Shown here: positions 16,713 through 24,722 of the stretch, one piece after another
How the letters are laid out: each line of letters starts with the position of its first letter
Numbering within the stretch: the stretch's first letter is position 1
Assembly (NCBI GenBank): GCA_020860715.1
Contig: JAJBTU010000003.1
Span: forward strand, 9,726 to 48,029
Source of the DNA: Clostridiales bacterium
Lineage (GTDB): Bacteria; Bacillota; Clostridia; Lachnospirales; Lachnospiraceae
DNA: 38,304 nt
Direction: 5' to 3'
Translations under genes and position numbers: made by a program
The notes under the pieces: model-generated
What the model was told of the DNA's origin: nothing
Database searches by the model: none
What the model saw: the letters and a program-made list of their open reading frames with translations, nothing else

Positions 16713-16741
16713 ATTATACACGGCCGTAAAGCAAAAGACAA
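16713..16741 (-). promoter_or_regulatory. promoter of the GNAT/dehydrogenase fusion
   Basis: Minus strand TTGTCT (plus 16736-16741), 17-base spacer, perfect TATAAT (16713-16718). Transcription would start at about 16706, at the edge of the partial repeat unit. Confidence 0.7.
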
Positions 16742-16780
16742 CCGCCATCTTCCATATATATTTTTTAACACTTTCGCCTA

Positions 16781-16809
16781 TTGCAATCCCTGCTTTCGAT
16801 GCCTATAAT
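16781..16809 (+). promoter_or_regulatory. promoter of the TSUP remnant
   Basis: TTGCAA (16781-16786), 17-base spacer, TATAAT (16804-16809). It drives a leader of about 140 bases (16816-16958) containing a TGTCC/GGACA hairpin near 16875-16895; no known riboswitch is recognised there. Confidence 0.6.
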
Positions 16810-16958
16810 AGTGAAAACGGGCATGTAAAATTTAGCTGAGTTCCGTGTAAATTACCCGTAAAGCAGCATGGCTGTCCACAGCATTTGCGGACACTTTATC
16901 GCGGGAGTCCATGCAAAAATTCAGCATATAAAATGACAAAAAAGTACAGGTGATGATC

Positions 16959-17149
16959 ATGGAATACTTCTGGTATATTGTTGCTGCCATCGGCGCCGGA
17001 GTCGGCACCGGTCTGGCCGGATTGTCGGCAGCTACCGTCATGGTGCCGTCGTGGCCACGTTTGCGGAAGCGGTCACAAAAAACGGATACGATACCGTATC
17101 CGTTCCCTGCGCCGCCGCTGTGGTGATCTGGGCGGTACTGGCAGTATGA
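16959..17149 (+). pseudogene. composite gene remnant: TSUP-transporter start, then a dolichol/phytol-kinase-like tail
   Basis: From the ATG at 16959 (AGGTGA upstream) the first 30 residues, MEYFWYIVAAIGAGVGTGLA and on to LSAATVMVP, match the start of TSUP (TauE/SafE) anion exporters. Then the protein breaks down and stops at 17126. In another frame from about 17042, GAVVATFAEAVTKNGYDTVS followed by VPCAAAVVIWAVLAV runs to a stop at 17149. This resembles the last membrane segment of the dolichol/phytol kinase and CDP-diglyceride synthase families. The most likely story is a deletion that joined the start of one membrane-protein gene to the end of another, leaving a live promoter. The second assignment is tentative. 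Confidence 0.5.
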
Positions 17150-17175
17150 AATGTCTTTCTATTTCAATTGTCTGC

Positions 17176-17204
17176 TTGACAATGTCTAAACATTGTAATA
17201 CAAC
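17176..17204 (+). promoter_or_regulatory. candidate promoter with operator dyad upstream of the VWA/MoxR pair
   Basis: TTGACA (17176-17181) is followed at 17-base spacing by a weak TACAAC (17199-17204). A perfect inverted repeat ACAATGT-CTAA-ACATTGT (17179-17196) overlaps the -35 and spacer, the usual place for a repressor site. Confidence 0.45.
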
Positions 17205-17228
17205 GATGAAAAAGAAAAGAAGAAACGG

Positions 17229-18395
17229 ATGAACCTGTCAATGAATAAATATGCGCAGGCGGCACGCCTGATTCTGAGTCTGCTGCAGGAAAAAGCGATT
17301 GCTTCAGATGCGGATCATGCGGCCGCATTTGATCTTTCTTTATGGAAAGCATCTGTCTTGCCGCTTCACAAAGATCTGAATGCTGCTTCAACGCCCTGCG
17401 AAAACAAAGACGCTCTCTGGGCGGAAGATAACAGCCTTTTCTACGACCCGGAAATGCTCGCCACTTCCTTTCTGGAAAGTCCAAAAAATCTGGAAGAACA
17501 GTTCGTCTCGCTTTGTCTGGACAACTTTTTTCAAAAATATGGAACCAGCAGTCATAAAGCAGGCTTATGCTTTTCCGGCGGCGGGCACGGCGGGGATCAT
17601 GGCCGCGGATCAGGAAAGGAACCTGCTGCACGTCAGGAGACAGCCGTGCTCTCCCGCCGGGATGAGATCGATTACCGTACTCTTTTGCGCCGTTTCTGTG
17701 TACCCAGAGAGGAAGCGGTTCCGGATCTGGATTCGTTTGACTATGTTCCTTATCTGTACGGACAATCCTGCTCCCGGGAATGCTCTTCTACTCTGACAGA
17801 ACCGCAATTTCAGTCCAATCAAAGCGCTGCCGGATTGACCAGGCAGTTCCCGATTCGTCAAAGCAGCGAAAAGCCTCCGAATGCGCCGGCAGCATCCGCA
17901 AATATGCGGCTCTGCCTGATCGAGCCGTTAGAATACAGCGAAGTCAACCGTCTGGATGAACTGGCGATTGCGATCGATACCTCCGGCTCCTGCTCCGGAG
18001 AACTTGTGCAGCGTTTTCTGGAAGAAACATGGAGCATTCTGCGGCAAAGAGAGAATTTCTTTTCGCACATGCGCCTCCATCTCATCCAGTGCGATTCCAT
18101 GATACAGGAGTATCGGATCTTCACCAGCGCAGAAGAATGGGAAGAGGCGCTCGGCGACCTGAAAATTCAGGGTTACGGAAACACAGACTTCCGCCCGGTC
18201 TTTGAGCTGCTCGACGACCAGATAGCGAAAAAGGAAATTCGTACGCTGCGGGCGCTTTTGTATTTTACGGACGGGGACGGGATTTATCCGCGCGAGGCAC
18301 CGCCTTATGAAACTGCCTTTCTCTTTGTGAATCAGGATTCGATAAAGGGCAGGGTCCCGGACTGGGCGCACTGTATTGTGCTCGACGATATCTGA
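17229..18395 (+). CDS. VWA-like (DUF2201-type) protein, N-terminal metallo domain degenerate, with insertion
   Basis: 388 aa. The C-terminal half (about 226-388) is the VWA-like domain of DUF2201 proteins: LIEPLEYSEVNRLDELAIAI, the metal-site DTSGS (250-254), YGNTDFRPVFELL and YFTDGDG. Relatives pair with a MoxR ATPase, as here, and normally carry an N-terminal metallopeptidase-like domain with a conserved histidine motif. Here residues 1-110 keep only its general shape (WAEDNSLFYDPEMLATSF) with no HxxxH or HExxH. Residues 179-225 are an extra segment between DYVPYLYG and IEPLEY, where relatives have only a few residues; its DNA is full of hairpins. The start at 17229 has a weak ribosome site; the ATG at 17241 is an alternative. 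Function in the family is not settled; metal insertion or chaperoning is often suggested. Confidence 0.78.
   Translation: MNLSMNKYAQAARLILSLLQEKAIASDADHAAAFDLSLWKASVLPLHKDLNAASTPCENKDALWAEDNSLFYDPEMLATSFLESPKNLEEQFVSLCLDNFFQKYGTSSHKAGLCFSGGGHGGDHGRGSGKEPAARQETAVLSRRDEIDYRTLLRRFCVPREEAVPDLDSFDYVPYLYGQSCSRECSSTLTEPQFQSNQSAAGLTRQFPIRQSSEKPPNAPAASANMRLCLIEPLEYSEVNRLDELAIAIDTSGSCSGELVQRFLEETWSILRQRENFFSHMRLHLIQCDSMIQEYRIFTSAEEWEEALGDLKIQGYGNTDFRPVFELLDDQIAKKEIRTLRALLYFTDGDGIYPREAPPYETAFLFVNQDSIKGRVPDWAHCIVLDDI
17763..17909. repeat. palindrome-rich insertion inside the VWA-like gene
   Basis: It contains nested arms CGCTGC/GCAGCG (17825-17830 with 17863-17868) around TTGAC/GTCAA (17835-17839 with 17857-17861), then hairpin CCGCA-AATA-TGCGG (17896-17909). 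It lies within a protein segment absent from relatives as I know them. No identical copy elsewhere in the window. Confidence 0.5.
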
Positions 18396-18459
18396 ACAAC
18401 ATCATTGAACGATATTAAATGCAAAATATTATCCTGAAAATTACGGAGACCATACGATC

Positions 18460-20052
18460 ATGAATATCCAGGAAGCACGAGAAGAAATCATCCGCACGAT
18501 CCGTGCCTACACCGCACAAAAGAAGGACGGAACCTATGTCATTCCCTCCCTGCGGCAGCGGCCGCTGCTTTTGATCGGCCCGCCGGGCATCGGCAAGACA
18601 GCGGTCATGGAACAGGCCGCCAGAGAATGCCGGGTGGGCTTTGTTTCGTATACAATGACACACCATACCCGGCAGAGTGCGCTCGGCCTGCCTTATATTG
18701 AGCGGCGCAGCTTCGGCGGAGAGGAATACGCGGTTACGGAATATACGATGAGCGAGATTATTGCAAGCGTTTACCGCTGTATGGAGGAAACCGGCGTATC
18801 AGCAGGGCTTCTGTTCCTCGATGAGATCAACTGCGTCTCGGAGACACTCGCTCCCGCGATGCTGCAGTTTTTGCAAAATAAGACGTTCGGAAGCCACCGT
18901 CTCCCTGACGGCTGGGTGCTGGCCGCCGCCGGGAATCCGCCTGAATACAACAAATCCGTACACGAATTTGACATCGCAACGCTCGACCGCCTGAAATATA
19001 TCCCAGTCGAGGCGGATTACGATGCCTGGCGCGCTTACGCGCTCGGGGAAGCGGTTCACGGCGCGATCCTCGCTTATCTGGATACGCATCCCGATCAGTT
19101 TTATATCCTGAAGCAGACTTATGCCAGCCGCACCTTCGCGACCGCGCGCGGATGGGAAGACCTCTCCAGTATATTAAAGGAATATGAAGTACTGGATTTT
19201 CCGGTCGACGCAAAACTTGTATGCCAGTATCTGCAGGATCAGGAGCTTGCGGAGGATTTTTCTTATTTTTATCAGCTGTACCGCACAAAGGAACAGCATC
19301 TGCCGGTAGCGCAGATGCTCGCCGGAGAGGAAGCGGCTGTCGCTGCCTGCCAGGCTTTGTTTACTGACAATTCTTTTGAAGAGCAGCTTTATCTGGTGCA
19401 TCTGATGCTCTCCTGCATCAATGAGAAGCTGGATCGCTGGCGTGCGGCCAGTCGCCAAAAAATGAGGTTCGAGGACACGGCTGACCGGCTGATCAGGTTT
19501 CAGAAAGAACAAATTGCAAGACAGGACTCTCCGACAACACGACAAGGTTCTGTACAAATCATCGACGCTTTTCTGGTAAAAGAGCGGGAAATTCTCAAAA
19601 TACGCCGCGAGCACGGCCTTTCCCCCGATTCCGAGCTGGAAGAAATGCGGCAGGCGCTCACCGCCGTGCAGCGCATGGGCTATCGGCTGCGCGGAGACAA
19701 AGATGGTTTGGTAATGGATGCGCAAAAGGATAAGCAAACAAAAGAAGCAGAACAGCTTCTGCGTCAGGGCTGTGCGGATGAAATCAGACAATTGAAAAAC
19801 AACTGCGAGAGCATCGCGGCGGAAATTCTGGATATGCTAAAATATGGTCTCTGGACAATTACATTCGACAATTCAGGAAACCCGACCAGCACAGATAACG
19901 CGGCGCTGATCCTTTTCCTGAGTTCCTTGCAGCAGAATCCGGTCGCCGAACCATTTTTCAAACAATATCCGGACAATCCCTGTGAACCTTACTGGAATCG
20001 GCTGGATTTTTCGGCGCGGGAAAATGCAATCAGGGAGATGCTTACGCAGTGA
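18460..20052 (+). CDS. MoxR-type AAA+ ATPase, partner of the VWA-like protein
   Basis: 530 aa. An N-terminal AAA+ module carries Walker A GPPGIGKT (about 39-46), Walker B GLLFLDEIN (about 114-122), sensor-1 region LAAAGNPPEYN and an arginine-containing DIATLDRLKYI. The C-terminal 250 residues are helical with no recognised domain. MoxR ATPases work with VWA proteins as chaperones that remodel or load metals and cofactors; the partner is 64 bases upstream on the same strand. The ATG at 18460 has CGGAGA upstream. The downstream gap ends in a convergent gene, and a small AGTCAC/GTGACT hairpin there could end transcription. The cargo is not evident from neighbours. Confidence 0.85.
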   Translation: MNIQEAREEIIRTIRAYTAQKKDGTYVIPSLRQRPLLLIGPPGIGKTAVMEQAARECRVGFVSYTMTHHTRQSALGLPYIERRSFGGEEYAVTEYTMSEIIASVYRCMEETGVSAGLLFLDEINCVSETLAPAMLQFLQNKTFGSHRLPDGWVLAAAGNPPEYNKSVHEFDIATLDRLKYIPVEADYDAWRAYALGEAVHGAILAYLDTHPDQFYILKQTYASRTFATARGWEDLSSILKEYEVLDFPVDAKLVCQYLQDQELAEDFSYFYQLYRTKEQHLPVAQMLAGEEAAVAACQALFTDNSFEEQLYLVHLMLSCINEKLDRWRAASRQKMRFEDTADRLIRFQKEQIARQDSPTTRQGSVQIIDAFLVKEREILKIRREHGLSPDSELEEMRQALTAVQRMGYRLRGDKDGLVMDAQKDKQTKEAEQLLRQGCADEIRQLKNNCESIAAEILDMLKYGLWTITFDNSGNPTSTDNAALILFLSSLQQNPVAEPFFKQYPDNPCEPYWNRLDFSARENAIREMLTQ

Positions 20053-20065
20053 CCATATCTGCCTC

Positions 20066-20139
20066 TACTTCAGTCGGCTTAAAACGAACATCCGCCGAAG
20101 CCCAGAGTCTTCCGATTAGTCACAATATTCTGAGTGACT
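20066..20139. repeat. decayed copy of the dispersed palindromic element
   Basis: 20066-20092 (CTTCAGTCGGCTTAAAACG, then AACATCC) aligns with CTTCGGTCGGCGCTAAACG, then GACATCC, at 16446-16472. 20108-20130 (CTTCCGATTAGTCACA) aligns with CTTCCGATAGGTCACA at 16489-16505. The order of the two blocks is conserved, so this is an old, diverged copy. Its end carries an AGTCAC/GTGACT hairpin between convergent genes. Confidence 0.6.
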
Positions 20140-21438
20140 CTACAGCACAGACACCGGCACAAGCCAGGTGTTTCTGTTGTATGGAAAGATTTCATCACAC
20201 ATACAAAGCACAATCCCCGGCTGCACATCCAGATGGAACTTATCCAGAACGCCAAAGTTCTTATCCGGATGTGCCGGAGTTTTATTCTTTTTAATCTCGA
20301 TGGGATAGAGCTTATCTCCTTCCACAATCAAAAGATCCAGTTCTTTTTTGTCTGTATCTCTGTAATAATACAAATCCGGGCGTTTCCCCGCATTGTAATA
20401 GCTTTTTACAATTTCCGAAACCACCCAGGTCTCAAAAAAGGCGCCGTCCATGGCCCCGTGTTCAAGCGTTTCTGCATTCGGCCATCTGCAAAGATAAGCA
20501 GCCAGTCCGGTATCCATAAAATAAATCTTTGGTGTCTTCACCAGACGGCTGGTCACATTCGAGTAATAAGGCCGTAAAATATAGACCACACCGGAACGCT
20601 CCAGAATGGAAACCCAGGATTTGGCAGTCGGAGCAGACACACCGATCGCGTTTGCAATCTCATCATAACGCAGCTCGCCGGAAGTCCGCGCCGCGATAAA
20701 TACGAGAAAATCATAAAATGTACTGAGATTTCCTACCTGTGCAAGATCTTTTATATCGCGCTCCAGATACGTATTCACATAATCCATATAGTAGCGCTCA
20801 CGATCCATGTCCATCGCTATCAGCTTTGGCATTCCGCCGCGAAAAATCAATTCGAAAATCTGATGGATATTTTTTAATTTGCCATCTTTCATGCGCTCGC
20901 GCAGCGAATCCAATGAAGGATGAAACAACTGCGCAGGACGCTCCTCCACTTCTGACACCGAAAGGCCCGACAAATCAAATACCGCTACCCGGCCTGCCAA
21001 CGATTCAGATATAGATCCGCCCATCGCGTAGCGATTCTGCATGGGCGGATCGATCTGCCGCCGAGCTTCGCGAGGGGGCGCTTCCATCCGCATCATAGAA
21101 AACTTCTGTGAACCGGTCAGCCAGTATCTGCCGTTCGCATCTTCTCCATCTAAAACCGCCTGATCCACGATTCGCTTCATTTCCAGCAGCAGAGAAGGTA
21201 CGCGCTGAAATTCATCTATCAAAAGCGGTGAACCGTATGTCTCAAAAAACAGCCCCGGATCCTGCTCTGCCAGTCGACGCGCATTCATATCATCCAATGT
21301 GACATATCTTCGTCCGCTTTCACGCAGCTGATTCAGCATCGTTGATTTTCCTACCTGGCGCTGTCCGCACACCATGACAACCGGATAGTACCTCGAAGCT
21401 TCCAGAATCTGTGCTTCTAAATGTCTTTTTATATACAT
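20140..21438 (-). CDS. AAA_14/DUF4143 ATPase with an in-frame hairpin-encoded insertion
   Basis: 432 aa from the ATG at 21438, which has GGAGGA about 11 bases upstream; ATGs at 21459 and 21486 lack such sites. Order: AAA_14 domain with Walker A GQRQVGKST (25-33) and Walker B LLIDEFQR (72-79), then DUF4143 with a C-terminal nuclease-like fold (KKELDLLIVEGDKLYPIEIK). The family is widespread and poorly characterised. In relatives TGSQ.F..M leads almost directly to SESLAGRVA. Here about 27 residues (117-143, RMEAPPREARRQIDPPMQN and on to GGSI) are inserted, encoded by a perfect 11-bp hairpin plus flanks (21014-21090). The flanks match the family, so the protein is otherwise intact. Convergent with the MoxR gene. 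Confidence 0.88.
   Translation of the reverse strand: MYIKRHLEAQILEASRYYPVVMVCGQRQVGKSTMLNQLRESGRRYVTLDDMNARRLAEQDPGLFFETYGSPLLIDEFQRVPSLLLEMKRIVDQAVLDGEDANGRYWLTGSQKFSMMRMEAPPREARRQIDPPMQNRYAMGGSISESLAGRVAVFDLSGLSVSEVEERPAQLFHPSLDSLRERMKDGKLKNIHQIFELIFRGGMPKLIAMDMDRERYYMDYVNTYLERDIKDLAQVGNLSTFYDFLVFIAARTSGELRYDEIANAIGVSAPTAKSWVSILERSGVVYILRPYYSNVTSRLVKTPKIYFMDTGLAAYLCRWPNAETLEHGAMDGAFFETWVVSEIVKSYYNAGKRPDLYYYRDTDKKELDLLIVEGDKLYPIEIKKNKTPAHPDKNFGVLDKFHLDVQPGIVLCMCDEIFPYNRNTWLVPVSVL
21014..21051. repeat. hairpin element inside the DUF4143 gene
   Basis: Perfect 11-bp stem GATCCGCCCAT/ATGGGCGGATC (21014-21024 with 21041-21051). The loop continues into a second short hairpin ATCGC-GTA-GCGAT. The intergenic element at 26353-26388 has the same layout with different but still complementary arms. 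Confidence 0.8.
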
Positions 21439-21613
21439 ATCTGAATTTTCCTCCAGCATCCACTTTTCTGCTTTTTCATTTATCATCTATTTCTGTATTC
21501 CGGTAATTCTAAAATATGATTTTATTTTATTCGCTTCTAGCTATGCTGTCAAGATGCAAGAGCAATAATTGTTTGAATTTCCAGCACTTTGTAACTGAAA
21601 TCATGCTTGTAAA

Positions 21614-21659
21614 TACGCGAAAAATCAATCGTAAAAATTTACGATTGATTTTTCGCGTA
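21614..21659. terminator. 22-bp perfect palindrome, probable bidirectional terminator
   Basis: Arms 21614-21635 and 21638-21659 are fully complementary around a central AA. Each arm carries an A5/T5 run, so either strand forms a hairpin with T-rich descending arm. It lies 19 bases past the stop of the ABC ATPase at 21678 and before the DUF4143 gene start. A terminator is likely; the length and perfection are unusual, and a protein-binding site is possible. Confidence 0.6.
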
Positions 21660-21677
21660 CAAATCCCTGATTTTCTA

Positions 21678-22484
21678 TTATTCCACTTTCGAAAACAGGA
21701 TCCGGTCGTTGTCAAGATCCTTGCCCGCTCCGGTGCGGAATTTTTCCAGAAGGCCGTCGACGGTCAGTCCGGCGCGCTCCTCGCCGCTGATATCGAGAAC
21801 GATATGACCGTCGTCCATCATCAGGGTGCGGTTGCCCAGTTCCAGAGCGGAGTGCATGTTGTGCGTGATCATCAGGCAGGCCAGATGATTTTCTTCAACC
21901 ACGCGCTTTGTGAGTGCGATAACCTTGTCGGCCGTGGCCGGATCAAGCGCCGCCGTGTGCTCGTCGAGCAGCAGAATTTTCGGAGGAACGAGAGTCGCCA
22001 TCAGCAGAGTGAGCGCCTGCCGCTGTCCTCCGGAGAGCAGGCCGACCGGCTGCTTCATGCGGTCTTCGAGTCCCATATCCAGAAGGGCCAGCCGTTCACG
22101 GAACATTTTGCGCTCGGCGGAGCTGATTCTGGAAAATACGGCTTTCTTTTTTGCCACACGCAGGTAGGCAAGCGCCAGATTTTCCTCGATGGTCATGTGG
22201 GGGGCGGTGCCTTTCATCGGATCCTGAAACAGGCGGCCGATCTCTACCGCGCGCTTATGCTCCGGCACATACGTGATATCGCGGTCGTCCAGATACACAT
22301 GCCCCTCATCCGGGAAAAAACTTCCGCCGATGCAGTTGAACAGGGTCGATTTTCCGGCGCCGTTGCTGCCGATGATCGTGGCGAAATCGCCGTCGTTCAC
22401 AGTCAGGCTCACGCCCGCAAGGGCGACCTTTTCATTGACTGTGCCGGGGTTGAAAACCTTTTTTATATTTGTAATCTTAAGCAT
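21678..22484 (-). CDS. ABC transporter ATP-binding protein (TrpX-type import system)
   Basis: 268 aa. Walker A GSNGAGKST (38-46), signature LLSGGQRQA, Walker B KILLLDEHTAALDP and H-loop MITHNMHSAL are all present; note DEHTAALDP with His in place of the usual Pro, common in this subfamily. It powers import of the ligand bound by the product of 23709-24722, through the permease just upstream. In Firmicutes this three-gene set (ABC_sub_bind receptor, LivH-like permease, one ATPase) includes the tryptophan transporter TrpXYZ; the ligand here is not proven. The ATG at 22484 has AAGGAGC upstream; the gap to the permease is 85 bases. Confidence 0.88.
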   Translation of the reverse strand: MLKITNIKKVFNPGTVNEKVALAGVSLTVNDGDFATIIGSNGAGKSTLFNCIGGSFFPDEGHVYLDDRDITYVPEHKRAVEIGRLFQDPMKGTAPHMTIEENLALAYLRVAKKKAVFSRISSAERKMFRERLALLDMGLEDRMKQPVGLLSGGQRQALTLLMATLVPPKILLLDEHTAALDPATADKVIALTKRVVEENHLACLMITHNMHSALELGNRTLMMDDGHIVLDISGEERAGLTVDGLLEKFRTGAGKDLDNDRILFSKVE

Positions 22485-22569
22485 ATTCTGCTCCTTATAT
22501 TCGCTATAACAGTTCAGAACAGCATCGAAAGAAGGCGGTCTGCGTCCTGCTGTTCCAGACAGTCACATT

Positions 22570-23484
22570 TCAGGCTGCGTTCGCGGCCTTTTGTCTCTGC
22601 AGCGCCACGCGCGACTTCAGATACGGTGCGGCAATGGCGATGGCTACGATCACCGCGGACACCAGCTTCATCGCTTCCGCCGGTACATGCAGGCGCAGGG
22701 CGATGGCAATGACAAAACGATACACACAGCTGCCGACGATAACGCCGACGATGCGCCGCGGGATGGAATGTTTGCCGAGCAGCGTCTCTCCGATGATCAG
22801 GCTGGCAAGCGCGATGGTCACCATACCGGTCCCCATGTTGATGTCGCAGGATTTCTGGTACTGTCCGATCAGGCAGCCGGAAAGTGCCGTCAGCGAACCG
22901 GAGATGCAAAGCCCCACCGTGATGGTAAAGCCCGGATTGATGCTTGAAGCGCGCACCATGTCCTCATTGTCGCCGGTCGCACGAATCGAAAGCCCAAGTC
23001 TGGTTCCCAGAAACCACCCAAGGAGCAGGCAGACGATAAGGACGATAATCGCCGACAGGATCAGCTTATACCAGGTCGCCCCAAAGAAATCCTTGCACAG
23101 GCTGTAAATTGTATCTTTTTTGAAAATGGACAGATTGGACGAGAAGCCCATCACTGCCAGATTGACCGTGTAAAGGCCGGTATTTACAATGATTCCGGAA
23201 AGAATCGGTTCCACACCCAGCCGGGTCTGCAGGGACGCCATGATAAATCCGGAACAGACTCCTGCTGCCATCGCCGCGAAGATTGCCAGGATCGGATGCC
23301 CCAGGATCGTCACCTGCGCGCCGACCGCGCAGCCCAGCGTAAAGCAGCCGTCTGTCGAAAGATCCGCAATATTTAAAATCGAATAACTCAAAAACAGAGC
23401 CAGCGCGATCAGACCGTAGATGATGCCCAGCTCCAGGGCATTTATCACGACCGAGAGGGAAATGAGTGAGGTAAGGAAACTCAT
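22570..23484 (-). CDS. ABC transporter permease (TrpX-type import system)
   Basis: 304 aa from the ATG at 23484 (AAAGGAGC upstream); the frame extends 22 codons further without a ribosome site. About eight to nine membrane segments with the LivH-like pattern (GIIYGLIALALFLSYSILNIADLSTDG near the start, then RLGLSIRATGDNEDMVRASSI as the cytoplasmic coupling loop). It forms the channel for the ligand delivered by the upstream receptor. It follows the receptor gene by 224 bases that contain a stable hairpin at 23627-23658. Confidence 0.88.
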   Translation of the reverse strand: MSFLTSLISLSVVINALELGIIYGLIALALFLSYSILNIADLSTDGCFTLGCAVGAQVTILGHPILAIFAAMAAGVCSGFIMASLQTRLGVEPILSGIIVNTGLYTVNLAVMGFSSNLSIFKKDTIYSLCKDFFGATWYKLILSAIIVLIVCLLLGWFLGTRLGLSIRATGDNEDMVRASSINPGFTITVGLCISGSLTALSGCLIGQYQKSCDINMGTGMVTIALASLIIGETLLGKHSIPRRIVGVIVGSCVYRFVIAIALRLHVPAEAMKLVSAVIVAIAIAAPYLKSRVALQRQKAANAA

Positions 23485-23626
23485 ATGGTTTCTGCTCCTT
23501 TCTGTCTTTTGTCTTTCTTTTTTATGCCTTTCATGTGAAATGCGAAACACGCATGCACCGGGAATGCACGCGCGGACTTACCATAAAAACTTCTTTCGCA
23601 GCACAAATCAAAGGCATATCCACCTG

Positions 23627-23658
23627 ACAGCCGGGCAGAAAACATCCTGCCCGACTGT
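23627..23658 (-). terminator. intercistronic hairpin between receptor and permease
   Basis: Stem ACAGCCGGGCAG/CTGCCCGACTGT (23627-23638 with 23647-23658; one G-T pair). On the minus strand no T-run follows, so it is more likely an mRNA-stability or partial-termination element that keeps receptor levels above permease levels. The plus strand does have a T-rich tail. Confidence 0.5.
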
Positions 23659-23708
23659 TTTCTTTTTTCATTTCAGATGGTCTGGTTCAGAATCAATCCT
23701 GTATGATT

Positions 23709-24722
23709 TTACTCCATATCTTCAGAAGTCACAACCTCTACGATCTGTGTCGCTACCTCTTCGAATCCGCTGTAGTCGATGCCGAGTGCTTCCGCAGTCT
23801 CCGTGTTGACGGTGACAATACCATTGTCAAAGGTCACGATCGGAGTGGTCGCCGGGTCTGCGCCCTGCAGAATCTCAACCGCCAGGTCAGCCGTCTCTTT
23901 GCCGAGCAGCTCATAGTCTACGCCGAAACCTACAAACGCGCCGTTCGCCGCGAAAGAGTCCGCGCCGGTGTAATGCGCGATGCCGTTCTCGATCAGAGTC
24001 TCATAGATGGAAAGCTCTGCTGCCATAACCGTGTTGTCGGTCGGGGTGAAGATGGCCTGTACGCCGTCCGCCGCCAGAGACTCCACTGCCTGCTGAATCT
24101 CGGAGGTGCTGGTACCGGTTGCTTCTACGTACTCGATGCCCTTCTCATCCAGATAAGCCTTTGCGTCCGCGATCGGCTGTGTGGAGGAATCCTCAGACAG
24201 GCTGTACAGCAGACCTACCTTGTCGAGATCCGGATTCGCGATAAACATCAGATCCAGGATCGCTTCGGTATTCAGCGCATCGCTCGTACCTGTAATGATG
24301 CCGCCCGGCTCTTCCATGGAATCCACCAGTTCAGAGCCAACCGGATCGGAAACAGCCGCGAATACGATCGGAATGTCCTTGCCGGAATCCTCGATCTCTT
24401 CCTGCAGAATGCTTACCGGCATCGTCGCGATCGGGATCACGATATCTACTTCATCGTCATTCACCAGCTGGGACGCCTGCTGCATCATTGTTGAAGAATC
24501 CGCGTTGCCGCTGTACACATAGCCCTCATAGACATAGGTGTCCTCGCCTTCCTCGGAAAGTGCGTCCAGTTCCGCGAGGATCGCGTTCTCAATCTGATCC
24601 AGGGAAGCGTGATCCATGAGTTTCAAAACACCTACCTTGTACTCCTCTGCCATTGCTGTGCCTGATACAGACATCGCTGCCATTGCCGCCGCAATTGCGC
24701 ATACTGCAAATTTCTTTTTCAT
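23709..24722 (-). CDS. ABC transporter substrate-binding protein (ABC_sub_bind, TrpX-like)
   Basis: 337 aa from the ATG at 24722 (AAAGGAGAAACC upstream). A Sec signal peptide (MKKKFAVCAIAAAMAAMSVS, cleavage after AMA) precedes a two-lobed binding protein (EYKVGVLKLMDHASLDQIEN... IPIATMPVSIL... VFAAVSDPVGSELV... GITGTSDALN-like segment). There is no lipobox cysteine, so in a Gram-positive its anchoring is unclear, although Ala-cleaved receptors of this kind are common in Lachnospiraceae. The family includes TrpX; the ligand may be an aromatic amino acid. Unlike typical trpX genes no T-box leader was found in the 136 bases upstream, only a weak CTTCC/GGAAG hairpin. Confidence 0.87.
   Translation of the reverse strand: MKKKFAVCAIAAAMAAMSVSGTAMAEEYKVGVLKLMDHASLDQIENAILAELDALSEEGEDTYVYEGYVYSGNADSSTMMQQASQLVNDDEVDIVIPIATMPVSILQEEIEDSGKDIPIVFAAVSDPVGSELVDSMEEPGGIITGTSDALNTEAILDLMFIANPDLDKVGLLYSLSEDSSTQPIADAKAYLDEKGIEYVEATGTSTSEIQQAVESLAADGVQAIFTPTDNTVMAAELSIYETLIENGIAHYTGADSFAANGAFVGFGVDYELLGKETADLAVEILQGADPATTPIVTFDNGIVTVNTETAEALGIDYSGFEEVATQIVEVVTSEDME

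Noticed and set aside
21516-22712. 398-codon plus-strand ORF across the ABC ATPase
   Set aside because: It lies opposite a protein with all ABC motifs and crosses the intergenic palindrome; no ribosome site.
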